A stretch of DNA of 8,945 nucleotides from DATJGR01 sp032124855. GTDB lineage: Bacteria > Pseudomonadota > Gammaproteobacteria > Pseudomonadales > Azotimanducaceae. A model generated the notes under the pieces. That model searched no databases, was not told the origin of the DNA, and was given only the letters and a program-made list of their open reading frames with translations. The stretch covers positions 1-8,945 of the forward strand of contig JAQBCT010000230.1 in the NCBI GenBank assembly GCA_032124855.1, in the 5' to 3' direction. Below, piece after piece: positions 1 to 5,207 of this stretch. Position 1 is the stretch's first letter. Each line of letters starts with the position of its first letter. Both the position numbers and the translations under genes were made by a program.

Positions 1-817
1 CCGCGCCTTTGAACGTCAGCCGCCCGGCAGCTACGCTGGGGGTGGGGAATTTGGTGCCAGGCACCAAATGCCCCACTCGTTCGATGAAGCCGCGATAGCG
101 CGCGAGGACCTGCTGCACGGCGGGATCCTGCAGCCCATCGACGCCGGTGAGGTGTGGCTCGTAGCCCATGAATCCCGCGAATTCGAGGTGCTCGGGGTCT
201 GCGGATACGGTAGCCAGCAGTGGATCCAGCGATTCGTACGCGTCGAGCCCACCGCGGTGCAAGCCCACGTCGATCTCGATGTTGATGCGCATCTTTACGC
301 CAAGCTCGCGCGCCAGTGCCTGGTATTGCAGCAGCCGTGCGTGGGAATCGACCAACCACTGCAACTGGCGCGACGGATCGAATGTCGCTTCACCGAGCTG
401 CCGATAAAACTGCCGTGCAGCGGCCACAGGCATCGGCTTACCGAGCAGCACATCAGCATCCGGAAACGCCAGCGCAATCGTATTGAGGAACGGCTGGTGG
501 AAAACCATCAACGCGCGTGTCTTCGCTCGATCCATAACATGTGCCAACAAATCTACAGAGGGGAGAGATTTGACGACGACGCGGTACGTCTTGTCGGGCC
601 CCACGGAAGCTGCGAGCACATCAATGTTGTGATTCATGCGCGCAAGATCGACGAGCATCACGGGATGGCCTGGACCATCGCGTTTCAGCAGATCGTTCAG
701 CGCGCTGAAGTAGTTATCGTGATCCGCACCTTGATCCCTGGGTCGCCAAAACACCGTCGCGCCCGCAGCGGTTACCGCCACGCCGGCGCTCCCCAGCAAC
801 AGGTCGCGGCGCTTCAT
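1..817 (-). CDS. Tat-exported PLP enzyme, D-threonine aldolase / alanine racemase N-terminal fold (3' end beyond window)
   Basis: I translated 272 residues from the ATG at 817 to the left edge; the C-terminus is outside the window. The N-terminus (MKRRDLLLGS followed by a small-residue hydrophobic stretch to about residue 23) looks like a twin-arginine signal peptide. The mature part resembles the fold-type III PLP barrel of the D-threonine aldolase/D-serine dehydratase-like family. VMLVDLARMNHNI (about 53-65) is the usual first strand, Lys83 in YRVVVKSLPS is the candidate PLP lysine, and EIDVGLHRGG (about 176-185) matches the family's E-x-D-x-G motif. The metal-binding C-terminal domain cannot be checked. 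Its ATG overlaps the stop of the upstream FAD oxidase gene (ATGA), so it is probably translationally coupled. A perfect-centred palindrome interrupts a loop near residues 248-260, just before RLTFKGA, which looks like the start of a conserved family motif. Racemase, aldolase and dehydratase activities are all possible; the substrate is unknown. Confidence 0.8.
   Translation of the reverse strand, partial: MKRRDLLLGSAGVAVTAAGATVFWRPRDQGADHDNYFSALNDLLKRDGPGHPVMLVDLARMNHNIDVLAASVGPDKTYRVVVKSLPSVDLLAHVMDRAKTRALMVFHQPFLNTIALAFPDADVLLGKPMPVAAARQFYRQLGEATFDPSRQLQWLVDSHARLLQYQALARELGVKMRINIEIDVGLHRGGLDAYESLDPLLATVSADPEHLEFAGFMGYEPHLTGVDGLQDPAVQQVLARYRGFIERVGHLVPGTKFPTPSVAAGRLTFKGA
42..76. repeat. 35-base near-perfect palindrome inside the PLP-enzyme gene
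   Basis: The arms are 42-58 and 60-76 around a single central base at 59. Sixteen of 17 pairs match; the only mismatch is 48 against 70. Read on the minus strand, the left arm is GTGGGGCATTTGGTGCC and the right arm is GGCACCAAATTCCCCAC. It is read in frame as VGHLVPGTKFPT within the PLP enzyme. Its length, symmetry and GGTGCC/GGCACC core resemble dispersed REP-like palindromes of proteobacterial genomes. I see no second copy in this window, so the dispersed-repeat interpretation is inference. As RNA or single-stranded DNA it would fold into a strong hairpin. Confidence 0.75.
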
Positions 818-2196
818 CCGCTGATGCCGAACAAGCTGCGCAGATGCGCATTCAACAGGCGACCCGTGGGATCTAATGCTTCGCGTAGTTCGAGGAAGTC
901 GCCGAATTTCGGATACAGCCGCGACAACTGCTTGTGTGTCAGCGAATGCACCTTGCCCCAGTGCGGGCGGCCGTCGTACTTCCAGAATATCGGTTCGATG
1001 ACATCGAAATACGGCCGATAGTCGAAGCGCGCATCGCGGTGAATCGAAATCGCCGCGCGTGGCCCGCCCGTGAACATGCTGAGCCATAGATCGTCGCCTG
1101 CCACATAGCGGTATTCCAACGGGAACACCACGTCGATCTGCTTTTCCTCGATGGTGCGCAGAATTTCGCGCAGACACGCCGCACCCGCATCCAGCGGCAC
1201 TGAATACTCCATCTCGTTGAAGCGATAGTTGCGCACGTTGGCAAGGATTTTGTACGACACGTCTACCACCGGATCAGATGGCGGCGCGTTCTCCACTGCT
1301 GCATTGATCAGTGCCGCACGCGCCATCACTGGCACTTTTGCAATGCCGCGCATGATGTCGTCGAACCCGTCGGCTTCATCTGGCGGGATGGGCGGATTGT
1401 GGATGGGCTCATCTGTCTCATCGATCACTTGCACGCTGGCGTATTTGGAATGCGTGAGCGGAAACATCTCGAAATGCTGATGCGCAGCCGCGTTTGCGTC
1501 GAAATCTGCGAGCACGTCTTCGGTGAGCGCGATGTATCCGGTCTCACGCAACTTGTACGCAGCCCGGTTGCGCATACGCACTTCAGTCACGAACCCCAGC
1601 GCGCCCAACGACACCTGCGCGGCCGCGAACAATGCAGGCTCATGGGTGGCATCCAGATCCAGCACATCGCCAGCGGGCGTGACAAGGCGCAATCCCGTGA
1701 CGTAATTCGACAACGTATTCAAGCGCAACCCGGTGCCGTGGGTGGCAGTTGCGATCGCACCCGCCAACGTCTGGCGATCGATATCCGGCAGATTGAACAT
1801 GCCCTGCCCGATTGCCTGGAGCGCAGGTCCGGTCTCCGACAATCGTGTGCCGGCGCCGAAGGTTGCTTCCAGCGTGTTGGCATCGTGCGCGCGCAGTCCA
1901 TCCAGACGATCCAGCACCACGAGGGTGCCGTCAGTGGGCACAAGTGATGAGAAGGAATGCCCCGCGCCGACGGGACGCAGTCGCCCGCTGTGTTGTTTCA
2001 GAAAGTCGAGCAATTCGCCTTCCGACGCGGGCGCGAAGCGTCCGGCGGGCGCGGCACTGAGTCCGCCGGACCAGTTGTGCCACGGCAGCGAAGCTGGGGA
2101 TCCGGTTGTCGCTGCGACGCCGGTGCGAGCTGCGCTCAGATATCCCGCGGCCAGTAGCGAGCGAAGCAGCAGGGCGCGGCGCGTGAGGTGTTTCAT
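814..2196 (-). CDS. Tat-exported FAD-linked oxidoreductase of the D-arabinono-1,4-lactone / L-gulonolactone oxidase family
   Basis: The protein has 460 residues, normal for the family. The N-terminus (TRRALLLRS, residues 5-13, then a hydrophobic run ending near GVAA at about 29) is a twin-arginine-type signal, so export with FAD already bound is likely. The vanillyl-alcohol-oxidase-type FAD domain follows. RPVGAGHSFSS (74-84) carries His80, the expected site of covalent FAD attachment in this family. LPDIDRQTLAG and ATATHGTG (about 136-156) form the pyrophosphate-binding segment. The C-terminal ALO domain ends with PHWGKVH (411-417), the conserved HWxK signature, and DPTGRLLNAHLRSLFG. The likely reaction is oxidation of a sugar, alditol or aldonolactone; the actual substrate is not readable. 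It overlaps the cytochrome gene upstream and the PLP-enzyme gene downstream, each by ATGA. This suggests the cytochrome is its electron acceptor instead of, or in addition to, oxygen. Confidence 0.9.
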   Translation of the reverse strand: MKHLTRRALLLRSLLAAGYLSAARTGVAATTGSPASLPWHNWSGGLSAAPAGRFAPASEGELLDFLKQHSGRLRPVGAGHSFSSLVPTDGTLVVLDRLDGLRAHDANTLEATFGAGTRLSETGPALQAIGQGMFNLPDIDRQTLAGAIATATHGTGLRLNTLSNYVTGLRLVTPAGDVLDLDATHEPALFAAAQVSLGALGFVTEVRMRNRAAYKLRETGYIALTEDVLADFDANAAAHQHFEMFPLTHSKYASVQVIDETDEPIHNPPIPPDEADGFDDIMRGIAKVPVMARAALINAAVENAPPSDPVVDVSYKILANVRNYRFNEMEYSVPLDAGAACLREILRTIEEKQIDVVFPLEYRYVAGDDLWLSMFTGGPRAAISIHRDARFDYRPYFDVIEPIFWKYDGRPHWGKVHSLTHKQLSRLYPKFGDFLELREALDPTGRLLNAHLRSLFGISG

Positions 2197-2525
2197 GAGC
2201 CGGCGCCCGCCAACATGAATGCAATGTAGGCGCGCAGATCATCGCCCTCGCAGTCCATGCAGTAGCCCAGCGGCGGCATGTTGTTGAAACCATCGATGGT
2301 ATGCGCGAGCAGCACGTCTTCCCCTTGCGACAGACGCGATGCCCAGGCATCACGATCGCCGACGCGCGGCGCGCCCCCCTCACCGTGCAAATGGCACATC
2401 GCACAGGTGCGCGCGAAACGCTGCTTACCCAGATCGGTGATGTGAGCATTGGGAAAGGAATCCGGCGCTTTGTTGCACGCGGTGAGGGCAGCGATGGACA
2501 GCACAAACATCGGCAGACGGATCAT
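2193..2525 (-). CDS. Lipoprotein cytochrome c5-type monohaem protein
   Basis: This is a 110-residue protein. The signal sequence ends in the lipobox LTAC, with Cys17 as the lipidated residue, so the mature protein should be membrane-tethered on the periplasmic side. Haem c is bound through CAMCH (Cys41, Cys44, His45). Met83 in NNMPPLG is the likely distal ligand. GYCMDCEGDDLRAYIAFML (88-106) matches the C-terminal signature of cytochrome c5, including the Cys89/Cys92 pair that forms a disulfide in that family. It acts as a small electron carrier. It is the first gene of the tight cluster: its TGA overlaps the ATG of the FAD oxidoreductase, so it probably takes electrons from that enzyme. No good ribosome-binding site precedes the ATG at 2525. 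A weak 5-bp hairpin (2540-2544 with 2551-2555) lies in the 65-base gap upstream. Confidence 0.92.
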   Translation of the reverse strand: MIRLPMFVLSIAALTACNKAPDSFPNAHITDLGKQRFARTCAMCHLHGEGGAPRVGDRDAWASRLSQGEDVLLAHTIDGFNNMPPLGYCMDCEGDDLRAYIAFMLAGAGS

Positions 2526-2590
2526 GAGGCGGCGTTACATGGCGAGGATGCGCCACTGTAAACGCTAGTCGATGCAACGGGTAGAACCGC

Positions 2591-4360
2591 TCAGTGCGGC
2601 GTTGCCCGCGCCCCCGTGGCAGGCTTTTCCTGCGGCGCACGCTTCAGTGCAGCGATCTCGACATTGCGTTCATCGATGCGTGCTTCGAGTCGCGCGAGCT
2701 GATCCTGCTGATCTTCAATGCGCCGTGCCCGCTCCGTCAACGAGGCATCCTTGTCGCGCAGCAGGCCTTCGAGTGAGGCTCGCTTGGACTCCAGTTCGGC
2801 TGTGCGGCTCGAGAGGGTCTTCATTTCACGCATTGCGGCGTCGAGTTCGCGCTCGGTGGCTGCCGCGTGTTCGTGAATGGCCGCGAATTGCAGCTCCGCA
2901 GGATGACTGGCATCCGCCGCAGACTCGACCACCGTGGTGGTGAGAATCGGCGGCGCCACTTCGCTGGCGGCAACCGGAATTTCCGCCACTGCGTCGGCAC
3001 ATTGGCGTTCAAGGCGCGCGACATCGGTGCGTAGCGCGTCGATCACCGCATCCCGGTCGCGCAGCGCCTGCGTCAGCGATGTGGAGGCGTTGTCGTTCTG
3101 GCGCAGCTTGGCGTCCGCGTCCTGTGCACGCTGAGTGTGCAGATTGACCTCTTCGCTGCGCGCTGCCAACTGCGCCTGTGTGGTGGCGAGTTTCTGTTGC
3201 ACCAGTGTCAGGTCGTTGGTCAATGCGGCAATGTGCTGTTCATGCTGCGCGGATGTCTGTGTTGCCGCTTCGATCTTTTGCACCAGCTGGTGACGCGTGG
3301 TCTCGAGTTCGGTCGTCTGTTGATGCTTGGCAGTCTCCGCCTGCGCAATGTGTCTGTGTTTCATTGCTTCCAGCTGTGCCGCGTGCTGCTGCTTCATCGC
3401 TTCGAGCTGCGCCGCATGCTGCTGTTGCGTGGCCTGCGCGGTGGCCGTGTGCTGGGTCAGCTCGGCCTGACGCGCCGCAAGCGAGGCGTGCAGCTCCACA
3501 ATCGTGGCGGCGTGCCCTGTCTTCGCAGCAGTTTCCTCACGCAGTTGTCCCGTCAGTGCCGCAATCGTTGATTCGCGCGCTGCGATGACATCCTCGCGCG
3601 CCTTGATCGATTCCGTCAGCTTGGGCAGTTGCACCTCGAGTTTTGCGGCCGTGTCCTTCAGACCACGATTTGCATCGCTACGCCGCTTGGCGAGCGCTTC
3701 CAGTAGTTCACGCTGTTCCGATTCGTGGCTGAGGCGCGTCTGTAGATCGTTGATCAGCGCATCGCGACTGGCCAGCGATTCCTCAAGGGATTTGACAGAC
3801 TCTTCAAGCGTGGCATGTTCGAGTTCGAGTGCAACCGCGCTTGTCTTACCCCGGCCGCCCGCGAGTTCGGTTTCCAACTCCGCGATCCGGTCATCGCGCT
3901 GAATCAAGCCCTTCTTCAACGACTCGTAGCGCGCCTCCAGCTTCTTGATCGCCAGCGCGTGGCGCGCATCAGCGTCAGTGGCCTCACCCGGCTCGCCTTC
4001 CTCGAACATCGATGATTCGTCTTCGAGCCCGCCGTCTTTGAGCAGTGCAAGCTCTGACCGCACCAGGCGGATTTCGCGATCGCGTTTGACGAGCTCGGCA
4101 TCCTTCACCGATTGGGCAGCCTCCAGGTGCGTCAGCTTCTCGCGCTGCGCCTGATTTTCCGTCGTCAGTGTGGTGATGCGCCCTTCGCGGTTGCGCAGCG
4201 CAGATTCCATCTGCGGCACGGCGCCTTTGGCTTCATAGATATTGCGCTGCAGATCGGCTTCGCGACGGGTGGAGATGACGCGCCGCGCCACCCAGCCGAA
4301 CATGAAGCCGGTGGCTGACAGGGCAGCGAAGATCACGAATGAAAGAGTCGAAAACGCCAC
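2591..4360 (-). CDS. Membrane-anchored coiled-coil protein of unknown function
   Basis: I do not recognise this as a named family. From a GTG start at 4360 it has 589 residues. I prefer this start because AAAAAGGA (4377-4370) lies 9 bases upstream; an in-frame TTG at 4369 abuts that site with no spacer. Residues about 3-24 (STLSFVIFAALSATGF...) form one transmembrane helix, followed by RR and RR, so the rest should be cytoplasmic. Nearly everything after about residue 30 is Glu/Lys/Gln/Ala-rich coiled coil with no enzyme motif. Residues about 312-367 contain five 11-residue repeats of the type QQHAAQLEAMK. A short region near SEVAPPILTTTVVES breaks the coil before a final helical segment, and the tail (about 575-589) is Pro/Ala-rich. 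The topology resembles single-pass envelope scaffolds such as YhcB/ZapG, but I see no specific homology. The cytochrome gene begins 65 bases downstream on the same strand; co-transcription is possible but unproven. Confidence 0.82.
   Translation of the reverse strand: MAFSTLSFVIFAALSATGFMFGWVARRVISTRREADLQRNIYEAKGAVPQMESALRNREGRITTLTTENQAQREKLTHLEAAQSVKDAELVKRDREIRLVRSELALLKDGGLEDESSMFEEGEPGEATDADARHALAIKKLEARYESLKKGLIQRDDRIAELETELAGGRGKTSAVALELEHATLEESVKSLEESLASRDALINDLQTRLSHESEQRELLEALAKRRSDANRGLKDTAAKLEVQLPKLTESIKAREDVIAARESTIAALTGQLREETAAKTGHAATIVELHASLAARQAELTQHTATAQATQQQHAAQLEAMKQQHAAQLEAMKHRHIAQAETAKHQQTTELETTRHQLVQKIEAATQTSAQHEQHIAALTNDLTLVQQKLATTQAQLAARSEEVNLHTQRAQDADAKLRQNDNASTSLTQALRDRDAVIDALRTDVARLERQCADAVAEIPVAASEVAPPILTTTVVESAADASHPAELQFAAIHEHAAATERELDAAMREMKTLSSRTAELESKRASLEGLLRDKDASLTERARRIEDQQDQLARLEARIDERNVEIAALKRAPQEKPATGARATPH
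3361..3426 (-). repeat. 33-base tandem duplication encoding hendecad coiled-coil repeats
   Basis: Two adjacent 33-base units, 3361-3393 and 3394-3426, match at 28 of 33 positions. Four of the five differences are silent in the translated repeat QQHAAQLEAMK or nearly so. Flanking units (about 3262-3360) are diverged relatives (HRHIAQAETAK, HQQTTELETTR, HQLVQKIEAAT). This points to growth of the coil by duplication of an 11-residue unit. Confidence 0.8.
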
Positions 4361-4369
4361 GAGATTCAA

Positions 4370-4377
4370 TCCTTTTT
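4370..4377 (-). promoter_or_regulatory. Ribosome binding site of the coiled-coil gene
   Basis: On the minus strand the sequence is AAAAAGGA. It ends directly at a TTG codon (4369) and lies 9 bases before an in-frame GTG (4360). The spacing favours the GTG as the true start. Confidence 0.55.
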
Positions 4378-4524
4378 AAACTCTCGTCCATCGAACAGAC
4401 GGGCGACCCAGATGCGGGACGGACCCGGCCATCATGCGTCGCGGCTCCAATAAAACAGTTAGCTGCGTCGCACGCCGTCTGCTCTGCCGTGAGTTCTGTG
4501 AAGCGGTTCACGCGGGCCGCGCAG

Positions 4525-4554
4525 TGGACGCTGTCGGGACGGCTTGCGTATCAT
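4525..4554 (+). promoter_or_regulatory. Probable sigma-70 promoter of tRNA-Arg
   Basis: A TATCAT -10 element (4549-4554, five of six consensus bases) is preceded at 18 bases by TGGACG (4525-4530, four of six). Transcription would begin near 4561, about 8 bases before the tRNA. The stretch after the -10 (GGCCGCCCGCC) is very GC-rich, as in stringently controlled stable-RNA promoters. The assignment rests on sequence resemblance only. Confidence 0.5.
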
Positions 4555-4568
4555 GGCCGCCCGCCGAT

Positions 4569-4645
4569 GCGCCCGTAGCTCAGCTGGATAGAGTGTTGGC
4601 CTCCGAAGCCAAAGGTCGCGCGTTCGAACCGCGCCGGGCGCGCCA
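4569..4645 (+). tRNA. tRNA-Arg(CCG)
   Basis: A complete 77-base cloverleaf can be folded by eye. The acceptor stem GCGCCCG (4569-4575) pairs with CGGGCGC (4635-4641), followed by discriminator G and an encoded CCA (4643-4645). The D stem is GCTC/GAGT with one G-T pair. The anticodon stem TTGGC/GCCAA (4596-4600/4608-4612) encloses the loop CTCCGAA with anticodon CCG (4603-4605), which reads the arginine codon CGG. The T stem GCGCG/CGCGC encloses TTCGAAC (4623-4629). No terminator hairpin follows, so transcription may run into the SRPBCC gene 37 bases downstream. Confidence 0.97.
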
Positions 4646-4682
4646 ATCAAATCAAGGTCCAACGACTATTAACACCAACAAC

Positions 4683-5183
4683 GTGACCGGTGGTGCTGCC
4701 TTGGGATATGGCTCAGTCGGGACGCTCGCCGATGGTCGAAAATTTGTCCGCTTCGAGCGTCACCTGGCCCACTCGATTGCCAGCGTATGGGCTGCCATCA
4801 CCGAGCCCGCACAGCTTGTGAAGTGGTTTCCGGGATTGCAGCTCGAATTGAAGGAAGGCGGGCGTTTCAGCATCTGGTTCGGCGGGGGTTGTGAAGGGCC
4901 GGCGCACGTCACCGGAACGGTCAGGCGATTCGAACCACCGCACGTTCTCGAATGTGGCTCGATCCGCTTCGAACTGGAAGAGGCGCGAGACGGGTGCCTC
5001 CTCAGGTTCTCGGACATCCTGATGTTCGAAGCATCAAGAAGCGACGCCGACATCACCAACTCGGTGCTGGGTGGATGGCACAGATTTCTAGATGCGCTCG
5101 AGGAGGCGCTCAGCGGAAAGGCCGTCGATCATGACCAACCAGAATTCGACTATGCGTCGATCGAGGTTACCGGCAGAGATTGA
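4683..5183 (+). CDS. SRPBCC / AHSA1-like ligand-binding domain protein
   Basis: From the GTG at 4683 this is 166 residues, one START/Bet v1-like (SRPBCC) domain. The characteristic opening is FVRFERHLAHSIASVWAAITEPAQLVKWFPG, spanning about residues 21-51. It is followed by strand-rich segments (LQLELKEGGRFSIWFGG, HVTGTVRRFEPPHVLECG, LLRFSDIL) and a C-terminal helix, GGWHRFLDALEEAL (about 132-145). Such domains bind hydrophobic ligands in a cavity; AHSA1-type members have varied and mostly unknown roles. The protein should be cytosolic, as no signal peptide is visible. The open frame extends upstream through the tRNA, which cannot be coding, so the start must lie after 4645. The GTG lacks a convincing ribosome-binding site, and a TTG at 4701 is an alternative. 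The gene ends 24 bases from the convergent receptor gene. Confidence 0.83.
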   Translation: MTGGAALGYGSVGTLADGRKFVRFERHLAHSIASVWAAITEPAQLVKWFPGLQLELKEGGRFSIWFGGGCEGPAHVTGTVRRFEPPHVLECGSIRFELEEARDGCLLRFSDILMFEASRSDADITNSVLGGWHRFLDALEEALSGKAVDHDQPEFDYASIEVTGRD

Positions 5184-5207
5184 TCGATCTGTGTTCGGCG
5201 CACCAAT

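Noticed and set aside
68..1021. Plus-strand open frame of 317 codons
   Set aside because: It lies antisense to the PLP enzyme and FAD oxidase genes, has Arg/His/Gln-rich composition with no family features, and arises from GC-rich codon bias.
1931..2506. Minus-strand open frame of 191 codons
   Set aside because: It is a shifted-frame shadow of the cytochrome and the start of the FAD oxidase gene; the CxxCH and FAD motifs are in the other frames.
3361..3426. Direct repeats as a possible CRISPR-like array
   Set aside because: The units are contiguous, have no spacers, and encode coiled-coil repeats in frame.
4459..4662. Minus-strand open frame with GAVRTRDLWLRRPTLYPAEL
   Set aside because: This is the antisense translation of the tRNA, a common false protein in databases.
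4434..4682. Plus-strand open frame extending the SRPBCC protein upstream through the tRNA
   Set aside because: It encodes APVAQLDRVLASEAKGRAFE, which is the read-through of tRNA-Arg, a well-known spurious translation. The gene must start after 4645.
5184..5207. Possible terminator between the convergent SRPBCC and receptor genes
   Set aside because: The gap contains only small GATC/TCGA self-complementary bits, with no GC-rich stem and T run.
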